Origin: Lotus japonicus
Lineage: Eukaryota; Streptophyta; Magnoliopsida; Fabales; Fabaceae
Assembly (NCBI RefSeq): GCF_012489685.1
Contig: NC_080045.1
Span: 4,159,001-4,223,000 of the forward strand
Direction: 5' to 3'
Length of the DNA: 64,000 bases
Below, piece after piece: positions 33,801 to 52,143 of this stretch. Within the stretch, counting starts at the first letter, position 1. The number at the start of each line of letters is the position of its first letter. The position numbers were made by a program, and so were the translations under genes. The notes under the pieces were generated by a model. It was not told the origin of the DNA. It made no database searches and saw nothing but the letters and a program-made list of their open reading frames with translations.

Positions 33801-35300
33801 AAGTTCAAACCCAACCTTTTAAATGAGAAAAGGTTGTCATTCATCAATAAGATACTTAAATGATGAAATTTATTTGACAACAGAAACAATTTTTTTTGGA
33901 ATAGCTTCAAAATTAGTATTTGTATAAACTTAGAATCCTTACTTTGCTTTTTGAGGGACTCTAAATGGGTAGGTTTCTTGCGGTAGCCGTACCTTCAATA
34001 TTGTGTTTCTATACAATTTGGGATGAACCAAATATTCAATGCTATGAGCTCGAATATACTGACTCACGCCAAACTCCATGCCAACACAATAAAAGAGGTA
34101 TTGATCCTGCGCGATACCTTCCATTTCATGAACGAGCAAGGAACAAAAAATCTAAGTTGATAAAAATGTTAAGTTTGAAGGTTATTCAAAATCAAATGTT
34201 TTTGGTAAAAAAAAAGTTAATAAGTAAATTTTCACACAATTCAATAAATATTGGAAAGATAGTTTTGGTTTCGAGTTGTCTGGGAACACAAATAAAAATA
34301 TGGACCTTAGATGAAAGTAGATGGCAATACTATCATTCAGAACGTTTTCTTGTATTGTTCAATAATGGTAAAAACAATACCATTTTATAAATCATTCTTT
34401 ATATAAATTATATTTTTGAAAATAGTAAATAAAATAAACACAGTGGTGTTTTTGTAATTTATTAATAAATATAATATTAATTTCTCATACTAGATAAACC
34501 CAACACTAGAAAAGAGTAAAATTGTTTATATTGTTCTATAATACATGATTGATAAAGCGAGAAAATAATTATTCACCAACCAATTAGATGTGCATATGTA
34601 ACAAATTAGGTGAATAAGCTAACTAACAAACTATATACAAATAAAAAATCGAGATAAATTATAAACTTTTATGGATATGCATGGCCTTGTACTATTTGGG
34701 TGGCCAATATAGCACATGCATCTAACCATACACTAGCCTTAATCACCTGGTATTATATTTGGTGGTGGTAATGCAACAATTCTCAGTGAGTGGTTGCTTT
34801 GAATTTGCTAGTAATATGATAAAAGGTTAAAAGCCCGGTCCCAATTAAGTGGATCGTACTACGTTTAGAAGCTGACAATAGCATTGTACATGTCCATGGC
34901 CAAGGTTTTCTGGATTCTTACTTTAGATGGTTGTCTGGCTGATATGAGGAATAGAAACACTAGGATTTTTCCGTAGCCACTTGATAAAAGGTGAAAAGCA
35001 GCTACTTGCTACAAAACCTGGTGTTTTTGTATTATTATCACTTTTACTTTGGGACGCAATAAGCTTTGTGAATGTGATGTCCCCTGTCAGTGCCAGAATC
35101 ATAATTATTTGATGAGGATGCATTTAAAATTAATCCTAGCACTATACTACTGGGCTGATCTTAAGGGTAAACAAAAGCAATTAATTAATTAGCATATACA
35201 CTAGCTAGCATGCAAAGAAGAAAATATTTCTGGTCTAGTTTCCTAATCATCATGATCGACTTTTTATAGCATATTTGGTTTCCCCCAGTCAAATGCTCTA
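33801..35300. other. Intergenic, no gene seen
   Basis: No convincing gene. Open frames at 33939-34390 on both strands have no recognised family. Confidence 0.45.
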
Positions 35301-35309
35301 AAAATTTAT

Positions 35310-35492
35310 GAGAAAAACTTTGATGCACCGACGGTGTAAAGTTTTTTTACACCGTCAACCAATCAGATTTTAAGGATATGCCACGTCAATTAATGAAATT
35401 AAATAAAAAGAGATATTTTCTCACATCCTTGAAATTTGATTGGTTGACGGTGTAAAAAAACTTTACACCGTCGGTGCATCAAAATTAAACTC
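35310..35492. mobile_element. MULE-type MITE, copy 1 (183 bp)
   Basis: Inverted repeats GAGAAAAACTTTGATGCACC and GAGTTTAATTTTGATGCACC (right end, reverse complement), each followed by GACGGTGTAAA and a nested second palindrome (TTTACACCGTCAACCAATCA). The 9-bp target duplication AAAATTTAT is at 35301-35309 and 35493-35501. Sister of 38388-38569. Confidence 0.85.
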
Positions 35493-35524
35493 AAAATTTA
35501 TTATTATAATAAGCTATGCGTGTG

Positions 35525-35737
35525 CTTAGATCAGCGTTAACAAAATTGATTCTAAAACATTACGTACGGTAAACATGAATTAATTAAAATAATAAAAATT
35601 GGTTCTTGTAGGGTAATGTTAAGAAATTTAGTTGTGAAATCTTTGAATTTATTATGTTTAACGCATACACTACCCGCTTTTAACTTCGAGGAAAATTGAT
35701 TTTAATACTGAAATTAATTATCCAAAATGATTCTCAA

Positions 35738-35771
<34 letters not shown>

Positions 35772-35850
35772 TGCCATCCAAAATTAATTTTAATCTATTA
35801 GAGTTGATTATGAAGTTCCCTAAAATGTAACCAAACACACTCTATATATA
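35525..35850. repeat. Dispersed MITE-like repeat, family A copy (inverted)
   Basis: Shares TAGGGTAATGTTAAGAAATT, CCAAAATGATTCTCAAGCAT and the CCAAACACACTC end with the copies at 21795 and 26345, in inverted orientation. An (AT)n run at 35740-35769 lies inside it. Confidence 0.55.
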
Positions 35851-36854
35851 TGTCTTAATGTATATTTAGAAATTGTTCTATAATTGATTATGAAGTTAAA
35901 TCAATTATGAGAAATGTTTCATGGATAGCTTTTGTGTTTTATAGAATTAATTTTAGTTAAATAATAATTGTTAGAAATATAATCATTCATATGTTCTTTA
36001 TCCAACAATTTAAACTTTTGTGATAATTTATTCATGATGTGATATCAGAACATTTATGACTAAGTGATTTACAATTCAATCATTTTTGTCTTTTACCAAT
36101 AACTTAAGCTTTTAAAATAATTGGTTCATCACATAAGCTATTCCAAACATTTTATTACTAACTTTTAAATAAACATGCATCTGTACAAATTGTGAAATCA
36201 CCGTGCTCTTAATTATGCCATATAGCTAGGGAGTGGACAACCAATTGGACTATATATCAACCCACGAAGTTTGTCTTGTAATTACAAGACATGACGGCAT
36301 TGAATCAATTAGTTAAATAGAGGTCACTACAGAAGCTAACACATGAGACTAAGACATGTTACCTAATTACCTTCATATTGCTACAAAAGCAGGGTAATAT
36401 AGAAAATCATGTGTGTATATGAAGTATAACCTGTTTGGTCAGAAATTGCATCTACTGCACAACCATTATAGATCAACAGTAGTAATATGATGTTAGTATA
36501 ACAGTTCAAAATGGCTACTAATTGTAAGTTTGGTTTTCAGTCTAGTATAGCCAAAATCGATTCTGATATCCTAAAAGCAACCAATTAGTTGCTTCATTTT
36601 AACTTGATTTCAGTCATACATGATAAAACAAACACTTAATACATTAAATGAGACAAGGTTTACAAGAAAAGAACTAATGAACTATGATGACAATTTGCGT
36701 GTGGGGCTATTGTTTGTCAGCATGTATATGGCTTTATTTTGGACATACCTAACCCAGCTCTTATTTTGGGGCAAGATAAAAAAAAGGGGGGGTCCGGTAC
36801 TCTTATGTCCAAAATTCTAAATACCTCGTGACTTGAAACTAAAGTACTGAAATA
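35851..36854. other. Intergenic, no gene seen
   Basis: AT-rich; no supported gene or RNA. Confidence 0.45.
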
Positions 36855-36930
36855 TAGGATTTCCATCCCCTAGCTAGGCTTGTTTAGTTCTCTGGGCGTT
36901 TGCCCTCAGAATTCGAAGAAAAAAAAAAGG
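36855..36930 (+). mobile_element. 76-bp A-tailed micro-insertion with GGGC hairpin
   Basis: Contains CTGGGCGTTTGCCCTCAG, GAATTCGAAG and an A-tract. Flanked by perfect 11-bp copies of GTACTGAAATA (36844-36854 and 36931-36941). Longest member of the micro-insertion set. Confidence 0.7.
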
Positions 36931-37164
36931 GTACTGAAATACTGTATTCTCATGGGTTGCCGATGTCAACTCCTTAGAATATACATTATCACTTAAAGAT
37001 GTGATGTAACTTTAAAAAAAAATTACGTATTTTAATCTTAACTCAAATGATTATAATTTTTCCTACATTCTCATATATTATGTGTGTGCACATAATAACT
37101 TTTATGGATGAGAGGTCAACTATTCCAATCATTGAATCGTGTAATATTAACATGATGATCAACA

Positions 37165-37345
37165 TTCAGAGTGTGTTTGGATCAGCGTTTGTAGAATTGA
37201 ATCTGGGAGAATTGGATCTGGTAGAATTGAGTATGATAAACGTGAGTTTGAGTGACGTGATTTATGTTTGAATACATTTACTAGAGATGTGATTTTGTAA
37301 TAGAATTTCGTTTGGGTCATTTTGATTAGAATTGTTTTTGAATGC
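37165..37345. repeat. Dispersed MITE-like repeat, partial family A copy
   Basis: GTGTGTTTGGATCAGCG with repeated AGAATTGAATCTGG / AGAATTGGATCTGG motifs, as in the other copies of this family. Confidence 0.5.
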
Positions 37346-37552
37346 GTAATGACCAAAATGGGTACACATAATAAATATACACATGCTTAGTACCAATTTT
37401 TATTTAGGTATAGGAAATTCAAAAATGTAAAATTAATGATAATATATGAACTTTTGGTAGAAGAAATTCAAAAATGTAAAATTAATTTTAATCGAATAAT
37501 TAAAGTTTAAAGACAATTAATATATATGTGATTTTAATGAAAGAGATATTTG

Positions 37553-37562
37553 CGTTAAAAAA
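37553..37562 (+). mobile_element. 10-bp A-tailed micro-insertion
   Basis: CGTTAAAAAA lies between perfect 17-bp copies of AATGAAAGAGATATTTG (37536-37552 and 37563-37579). Confidence 0.65.
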
Positions 37563-38387
37563 AATGAAAGAGATATTTGAACTTATTAAAAAGTTCAGGA
37601 AATACTTTCAGAAAAAAAATTCACATAAATAAGTAATATAATTTTAAGTTTGTTATCACCAGCTATTAGTCTTTTTTTTTTTCAAGTGAAATGTCGTTTT
37701 GTTGAAAAAAAATTAATTCAAGTTTATCATGTGAATAATGAAAATATAAGGGTCTGTTTGGTTTACCCATTTCCTGTTTTCATTTTCAAAGAAAATGAGA
37801 AATTAGATAGAAAATGCGTTTACTTAACTTTTTTGAAAATGTTTTTAAAGAAAATGTTTCCAAAATAGGTGGAAATCTGAAAATAAAAAAAAAATCGTTT
37901 TCTACGTTTTCTGTTGAAAGTCTCAGGAAATGGAAATGAAAAAGACGCGGTGGCATTTTTGTGAATAGGTAAAAGTTTGTTTTAAATCCGTTCTTTTTTA
38001 TTCACTTGACTTTCTTGTCGTGAGTTCGACTCCGACTGTCCATAAAAAAAAAATGGAAAATTTTCATTTTACTCTGGTGAAGCACACACCGAATTTCAGA
38101 AATAAAAAATTTCATGGACCAGCACCGTCAATCTGTCACTTCCTGAAAGAAAGATTCTTTTTTCATGAAAATGCTTTTGCTCTTGTAGAATCAAGAATGT
38201 ATAAAGCAAGGGAGTTTTGACCAAAAATAAAAAAGCTAGGGAGTGAATGGACTCTTCACGGATTTTTTGTGGGTAGGTAGTCTTGCACAGATTAAAATAA
38301 TGGGAATAAAACACTATATTTATTGAAAAATATCAACCTTTAATAAACATTTTTATTTAATTTATAAAGTGTTCCATAATAAATATG

Positions 38388-38569
38388 GAGATTAATTTCT
38401 ATGCACCGACGGTGTAAATAAATTTTACACCATCATTCAATCGCATCCATCCATTTTGTTAGCTCACAATTAATTTTAAATTTAATAATATCTAAAATAG
38501 AAAATGGAAGGTTATGATTGAATGATGGTGTATAACTTTTTACACCGTCGGTGTATAAAAATTAATCTC
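38388..38569. mobile_element. MULE-type MITE, copy 2 (182 bp)
   Basis: Ends GAGATTAATTT.TATGCACCG and its inverse, with GACGGTGTAAA and a nested TTTACACCATCATTCAATC arm. The 9-bp target duplication ATAAATATG is at 38379-38387 and 38570-38578. One base shorter than its sister at 35310. Confidence 0.88.
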
Positions 38570-38610
38570 ATAAATATGAATGTATTCTTAGTAATAAATT
38601 TCATTTTTAA

Positions 38611-38725
38611 ATTTTTACAAAATATAGTTCATAACTGTTTTATTGAAAATGGTTAACGCAAACACATTTTTACAAAATATAGTTCATACCTGTTTTATTG
38701 AAAATGGTTAATGCAAACACATTTT
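38611..38725. repeat. 55-bp tandem duplication
   Basis: The unit starting ATTTTTACAAAATATAGTTC occurs at 38611 and 38666 with a few substitutions. Confidence 0.85.
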
Positions 38726-39339
38726 CAATATTTTTACTTTTCAAAAATAGAAAATAACACGTCTAACCAAACATGTTTTCTTAACTTTAGAAATTTAAAA
38801 ATGAAAGCTGTTTTCAGAAAATGAAACTAGAAAATGAAAATAGAAAATATTTTCTCAAACCAAACAGGCCCTAATATAATTAGGGTCCACAATTTTAGTG
38901 CCACCTCATCTCTTCTCTGCTGGGTTGAACGGTGACTACCACTTTCTCTTCGGGTTTTTTTTCCTGTGTTTTTCAAAATTTCCATGAACCAGACTTCGTA
39001 AGGGGCAAATAGGAAAAACTGAAATTCTTCCATGCCCACCTTCACGTGATAATGGAGAATCGATTGTATTTGATGGAGAAGTTACTCTTGCTTGCATCAG
39101 CTGGATCCACGTTTTGATCTTGAATCAATTTTCAGATTGAGGTACCCAAACATCTTCAAAGCATGGAAGATCCACGTTTTGGACTCAGATCCATTTTTGA
39201 GACCCAGATCCACGTTTCAGAAGCTGAACCAAACACACACTCAATAATTGAATCATTCTTGATTATATGAACACATTTTTCATATATTGTATATACATTT
39301 AAAATGGTAATATGTTATAGGCGATGGTATCGTCGTAAT
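38726..39339. other. Intergenic, no gene seen
   Basis: No supported feature; CCACGTTT-type short repeats near 39100-39215 only. Confidence 0.4.
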
Positions 39340-40400
39340 TATGTTTGGTCAAGTATTCTTTGGTCTAGTTGAGTTTTTGCGCGGGTGGTTTCTAAAATAT
39401 TGGTAATGATATGACCGTTAAGATTGGTGATATCGTTGGATTCCGAATGGCTATCCCCTTGTTTTACAGAATTAGGTGGTCTTAGAATTAGGAATTCATA
39501 TGGTTTCTAATTTGATTTTATACACCATCTACTTCTTTGTGGAACAAGTCTCTCATATATTGAGCATCTTTTTTAGCCTCATACAACTAAGATGATTTTG
39601 TCTATCCCTCTATCACTGCATCATCAGGCGGATTTGTCATGTTCGCCTCATACTCCAAACATGCTTTATTCTACGAGGTCGAGATAATTATAAGTTCATC
39701 CTCATCAATGTGGCCCTTCTTGTGAGACTCTGGCAAAAACTATGGCAATCTAACATGATTCCTTAGTGCAAAGAAATAGGTTGGTGAGCTTGCTTAGATT
39801 TTCTCTTGGTGCACGCTAAGCTTCATCATCAAGACTTGGAAATTGGTCCTTATGCCTCACAACTCGAGTGATTTCGTCGTGCTTTGTTGTTCTATTCTGT
39901 GAACAAAGGGGTGTGGTTTGCTTCTCCCCTTGGTCTTCGTCTTGATTGTGAGTTTCCCATGCGTGAGTTCACGACCCGTTTCTTGGCATCTACTGATTCA
40001 TCTGGTATTGGTTCCTTCCTTGCTATTTTATATTGTATTTGGGAGACAAGAAACAATTTGCTTTTTTGCAGATTAAGGGTTTCTTTGGAGAAGATTTTGT
40101 GTCTGTTTGCGGGCCTCGTCCCTCATTGGTAGTGTCTCGACTTGTACTTCAACCTCAGACTACTCTTCTACCTACTTTGTGTTGTCATGTTGGGGAGGTC
40201 GCTAAGCTTAATTTTGATGCATTTGTCTTTCCGTTGAGCTTGGCAGGTTTTGGTTGCGTTGCTAGCTAGGGACGAGCAACGACATTGACACCCGCAGAGG
40301 TTTTGCCTCCGGTTATGGCCCTTAACTTCATTTGAGCTCTTAAGGAAAGCATGCTTCAAAACTGACTGTCTCCAGTTGTTTTAGGCTTGTAAGCGCCCTT
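39340..40400 (+). pseudogene. Degenerate LINE ORF2 relic (C-terminal part)
   Basis: Broken frames give CLDFLLVHAKLHHQDLEIGP (~39790-39850, the zinc-binding RVT region), VNKGVWFASPLGLRLDC (~39900), YCIWETRNNLLF (~40035) and the start of an RNase H domain (VAKLNFDAFVFP, GFGCVAS, ~40200-40265). Multiple stops and frameshifts. No poly-A tail or target duplication was recognised. Confidence 0.75.
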
Positions 40401-40448
40401 ATAACTTATAAGGGTGCATAGTTCTTATTTTGCTTCTATTATACATGA

Positions 40449-40598
<150 letters not shown>

Positions 40599-40599
40599 T

Positions 40600-42004
40600 C
40601 TAACTTACCCCAAGATTATTGGTAGTATTCGAACCCTGCCAACTCTTTTCCAGGTGAGCTATCGAGATCAATCTCATTTTTGTCTACAATGTATTTTTTG
40701 TAACATGGGCAATGAACATTGTTGTCCATATTAAGACATGGGCTGTATTCATTCGACCCAGAAAAGGTACTACAGTCTTGGGCATCATAGATTTGCAACT
40801 AATCCATGAATTGGGGGTGTGCGAAATAGTGTTTGGATCACGCTAATAGGCCCACGTTCTAACTACAAGGCTACAGGCTACAACATATTATTTGGCATAA
40901 AACACTCATAGTAAGATGTGACAGCCCAGCCAGCTCATTCTTAAATGGCAAGTCGTGTTTGATAATGTTCTGTACTTCTGTCCATTCAATAGTCCTTGTC
41001 TCAGAATCCCAAACGATACGGCACATTAACTAACCAAATCTTTCCTTACAAGACTGTAAAACGCATGAAGCACTCATATCCTAGAATGGATAATTTCATG
41101 TCATATGATATTGTCACATGAAAAATTCTGTCCATCAATTTATTTATATATATTCACATGACTCTACATGTTTAATACATATAAAAAGGAAGACGAAATA
41201 TGATTATGTAACTTTATACAATAATGTCGTGTGAAATATGAATTATGGAAGGAACATGATGGAGTCCCACGGGTGCCTTTATCATCATAGCATACGCATC
41301 CTATGTCACTTTAGATATTGTTTGGTTCAAAAAGTGTTTCTAATTTTTCACTAATAAAGACTAACAAATAATAGCAAATAAATGAAGAAAGAAAGAACTC
41401 AAAGTGCTCCCAATTTGATGCGACGGGTAGTGTCCAAGTACAGTTCAATATGGATTACTTAACGTGTCTTCTCTATTACAATATTATTTAGAAAAAGAAG
41501 GCAGAAAAATAAAGAGGATGTGGCTTCTTTAGCAACTCAATTACGACAACACAAATGTATAATACAAGAATATATTGGGTTGCTTGTAATGGTCGAGTGA
41601 GTTTCAATTTGTCATTTATAAGATTGAGTTAATGAAGTTTTTGAAGAAGTATCGCATTCCTTGGATTTTGAAGTAAGAAGAAGGCTAAGATTATCAAGTT
41701 TTTTATTTAATTTGAATATTTGCTTTGTGAGAATGTGGCGTGGGCATTAGACTGCGATTGAGAGAAGTTAATGCAAAAAAAAATCATATTAACAATTACA
41801 CTATGATAAGTGAGATGACGTGAACATATTTACCGGTCTAAATTGACAACACATATGATTTTGTTTAGGGTTCCAATTTGATTTCTCTTAAAAAATCTAA
41901 AATATATACAAAACATTTTTTAAAATAACATAGAATAGGATACTGACATGCAACTTCTTTTAAAAATATGAATACATTAATATCAATGAATGAATTCGGG
42001 TGAG
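40600..42004. other. Intergenic, no gene seen
   Basis: AT-rich upstream flank of the carboxypeptidase gene; no supported gene. Confidence 0.45.
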
Positions 42005-42100
42005 ATGGGTAGCTCACTAGGTGAGCTAAGGAAAATGAAGGGTATTGAATGGTGAAGGGTCGTCAGGTTTCAAACCCTGGTGATGAAGGAACCAATTAAT
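42005..42100 (+). repeat. tRNA-derived SINE-like element
   Basis: GATGGGTAGCTCACTAGGTGA resembles box A and GTCAGGTTTCAAACCCTGG resembles pol III box B, spaced ~65 bp apart as in plant SINEs. It is not a functional tRNA (no cloverleaf seen). It abuts the Stowaway element. Confidence 0.55.
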
Positions 42101-42105
42101 TACTA

Positions 42106-42690
42106 CTACATCCGTTCTTATTTAACTGTTCAGAGATAAGAAACACACATATTAAGGAGTGCAATTAATTTTTTTAAATTTTCAGTAAAATATTATTTGT
42201 TTTCCTCTTTCACCCTTTATATTGTATTTTATATATCTTTCCTCATTTATTTTTCTTGCAATGGCATTTCTTGGAAAAACATCATTTAATGCTCTTTTGA
42301 AACTCTAAGTGGACAGATTGTGGACAAGACTCGCCATATAGGACATTGGTGAGTCCTCACCGACGGATCCTCAAGGGCTAGCAAGACGCACTAGACTGAC
42401 CCACTTAGGATAACAAGTATGTACCTCAAGTTATGTATCCAGGACCTTCGACGGGCTTATATCCCACAAGACCCAATAGATTATAGATGAGGCCCAAATG
42501 TAATATTTAGGTCAAGAGTCAAGCCCCACTATAAAAGGCTAGGCTCCTATTGAATAAAACAAGTTCTCTTTTATGCTCAACAATGACTACCATAAACCCT
42601 AGAGGAAGGACCTCCATGTTCATGTAAGAACAGATATATAAGAATAATTTTTTTTCTCCAAAGTGGACAATTAATAAGGAACGGAGGTAG
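42106..42690. mobile_element. Stowaway-type MITE interrupted by an LTR
   Basis: Ends CTACATCCGTTC and (reverse complement of the right end) CTACCTCCGTTCC, both flanked by TA (42104-42105 and 42691-42692), the Tc1/mariner target. The arms continue with TTTAACTGTTCA and TTAATTGTCCACTT. About 312 bp of unrelated sequence sits inside. Confidence 0.7.
42319..42630 (+). repeat. Probable solo LTR nested in the Stowaway element
   Basis: Starts TGTGGACAAGACTCG, holds a promoter-like CCCCACTATAAAAGGCTAGG about 100 bp from its end, and is flanked by CAGAT (42314-42318 and 42631-42635). The 3' border is uncertain because the end is not a clean CA at this spacing. Confidence 0.55.
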
Positions 42691-43040
42691 TAACAATTAA
42701 CAACTAATGTGTGAAATACATATAAATTATTTTCAATTTTAAAAGAAATATAGTAATATATTTTTCATATCTATATTCATAAAAATAGAAATATAGAGGA
42801 ATAGTTTGGGCATATTAATTTCAATAATTGATTTTCCTGGAATAAATTCCTATTTAAATAAATTTCTATGAGAGTTTGATATCAAATTTTTTCTTTTATT
42901 AAAACTTTCATATATTTTTCATAAGTGACTGGATACAGACGTGATCCACAGACACATTCACTACGTGTGCATTAAGTTTTTGTTATTTTTCTATCTATAT
43001 TTTTGTCTACAGAACCACTGCCTTCACAAAATCTTGTAAT

Positions 43041-43049
43041 TATATATAG
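43041..43049 (+). promoter_or_regulatory. TATA box of the carboxypeptidase gene
   Basis: TATATATAG about 60 nt before the ATG at 43105; position and composition fit a plant core promoter. Confidence 0.45.
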
Positions 43050-43104
43050 CATATAAAATGAGAGTTAAGATGAGTATTGCACAACAATCTCAATATAAAC
43101 ACTA

Positions 43105-49642
<6,538 letters not shown>

Positions 49643-50225
49643 GACTATTTGGTATATGCTTAAAATTGATGTGGAAATGTGATAGATGATTTTCATATAA
49701 AAACATTTTAGGCTTTGTGTGCATGATTGGAAGGCTCTGGTGGTCAAATGGTGCTCTTAATATCAATATGTCATGATTGTTTGGATTTACTTAAACTAGT
49801 CAAATGCCCAAAAGCTGTAAATATGTTTGCAAATTGTGTGAATCTAATCTTGGTTCTTCATTAGGCCAGTAGCTTGGTTTATAGAAATTATTTGTAAAAC
49901 AATTATTGCCTTCCCTTAATCCAACAACTGCATTATAATGTGAAAGGAATCAGGGTAGTAACGGACAATATTACAATTCTTATTTTTGTTGTGCTTCAGC
50001 TTTAGTAACCGATGTATGTTGGGCATTCTCCCTCATGTTTAAACGACCATTGATTCATGTGTGGGTTGTTCGTGCATTCGGAACAATCCCCTTTTGAGTT
50101 CCTCATTAACTATTTTTGCATAAGCCGTCATTATTATTAAAACTAAAGTTTTTCTGTCATGACATTAGTCAAGGGATAAGGGACTTATTTATTATTGACA
50201 ATTTTATATTTTATTCAAAATTGAG

Positions 50226-50245
50226 AGTTTTTTTTGTTGATAAGC
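50226..50245 (-). mobile_element. 20-bp A-tailed micro-insertion (inverted)
   Basis: The minus strand reads GCTTATCAACAAAAAAAACT, between perfect 13-bp copies of ATTCAAAATTGAG (50213-50225 and 50246-50258). Confidence 0.7.
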
Positions 50246-50816
50246 ATTCAAAATTGAGTTTGAACATCACATTTCGTTGCCTTTATCATATTGATTTCTG
50301 GTTAACTATCCTTTTATCACGTGGAGATCAAAAACCTCCTAAGAGTTATTGAATTTTGTGACTTTTTTCTCTGTCACGAAAATGAATTGTTCCCTTTTTG
50401 ACACGCTAGATTCTGGCACTGCATGAAATACTATGATCTGTCTAGGCAAACTTTTTTATCATTAGAATATTCATGGTGTAGTTATACCCTTGATTCAAAT
50501 GCATCTTATAAGAGCCTAGTTGATTATGATTGAATTATTTGGCTGTGAACATATTGCATGAGCATCGTCTATTTAGGCTACATTTTGCATCAGAATCAAC
50601 ATCCCTAGATGCATATTTCCTGTCACCTGATCTGTTCTGAAAAATCAATTGAAATCTAAACATAATTACTGCTTCATGGTTTTCTAAAAGAGAGCGAAAT
50701 AATTAAGTTTGCATTTCAAGTGTTTGACGAAATGCTCTAATGAAGTTTGATATGCTTTTGGATGATGATAGTTTCGTTCACATATGTCAACACACAATTT
50801 TGTCCCCCCTCTTTTC

Positions 50817-50820
<4 letters not shown>

Positions 50821-50861
<41 letters not shown>
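50821..50861. repeat. (ATT)n microsatellite
   Basis: About 13-14 uninterrupted TTA units. Confidence 0.97.
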
Positions 50862-51734
50862 TAAAAACAAAAAGGAACAAAAAAAAAAGGTCACGTGAGT
50901 GACCAAATAAAAATGAATGGAAAGGTATAACATCAAAACATTCACCAAAGTCAATTCTCATAGCTAACTCTTGTCCTTTCTCCTTTCCTTTTTCTTGCTT
51001 TGCATAGTTTGTTGGCCCCTTTGTTTGTGACTTGGGATTTCACTGTGAAATAGCCAAACATAAACATCCAAAATGTGCTAATGAAACAAAAACTAAGCTA
51101 CATGCATCATGAATTTGGGTGCAATTAATAAAAAATGGGTAAAGATGTGATTCATTAGGTAGTTACATGTGCGATGCACGGATACTATTTTTTACGAAAT
51201 AAAAAATGTATATGATATTATTTAAATAGACACAAAACATAATTAATTTTATTATAAAAAAATGCAATTAATATTAATAAGAAATTTGATTATAACTTTC
51301 AATTACACACCTGCTCCACCGAAACCAAAATTCAGAAAAGAAATAAGAACAAGTAACAGACTTAATGCATGAAAAATACAATGAAAACTAAAATAAACAA
51401 AAAATACATAGAAGAGAATGGTGCAACAGAGGAGATGGAACCTTGGTTACCGAATATCAGGAATCCCTTGTAAGATAAGGCATAAAATTTTAGAGAAAAA
51501 GGAACTGCAAAGCGAAAAAAAAGTTTGGGGTGATGAGGGAAATTCATACTATATATATCACAAGGCAGAAGGGGGCGGGGGTAAAGAGAAAAAGAATATT
51601 AATGAATACATAACATCTAATATGACACAAAGTACAAGCCTAGCAGCTCCAATAACTCTAACTGGCTCAACAGATAACAAAGCTGCAAGTAAAGCCACTA
51701 TTGAAGGATGTGTGAATGAATTATAACCTGCAAT

Positions 51735-52135
51735 CTGTGTTGCACGGGTACGGGTACGGTACCCGGTACGGGTACGGTATTGGGTACGCGGTACGCGATT
51801 TTTGAAAAAATAGGGGTACGGGTACGTTAGATATATGCATATTTTTTTAAATATAATATATAATAAAATATACATAATATTTAAATATAAATAAATTATG
51901 CAAAAAAAAAGGCAAAATGTCGTCGTTTTGAGCAGAAAAAAAATATATAAAGGCCAAAACGACGTCGTTTTGAGCCAGAAAAAAAAAAGGGGGCAAAACG
52001 TCATTATTTTGAGCCCAGGAACCTTTTTTTTTTTTGGAACGGGTAGGTACCGGGTACGTACCCACAGTGTACCGGGTACCGGGTACGTACCCCGTACGGG
52101 TACGCGGCCAAAACAGCCGTACCCATGCAACAGAG
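51735..52135. mobile_element. hAT-type element built of GGTACG repeats
   Basis: Terminal inverted repeats CTGTGTTGCACGGG and CTCTGTTGCATGGG (right end, reverse complement). The 8-bp target duplication CCTGCAAT is at 51727-51734 and 52136-52143. Subterminal regions are dense in GGTACGGGTAC in one arm and GTACCCGTACC in the other; inside, three AAACGACGTCGTTTTGAGC-type palindromes. Non-coding. Confidence 0.85.
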
Positions 52136-52143
52136 CCTGCAAT

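Larger units (their letters stand above)
49643..51726. other. 3' flank and intergenic sequence
   Basis: No further gene. Includes a micro-insertion (50226-50245) and an (ATT)n microsatellite (50821-50861). Confidence 0.5.

Noticed and set aside
33939..34390. Frames on both strands that looked like possible organelle-derived sequence
   Set aside because: I could not match either to a plastid or mitochondrial gene; length is within chance for this composition.
42005..42100. tRNA gene
   Set aside because: Box A and box B-like motifs are present but no acceptor or anticodon stems; better read as a SINE.
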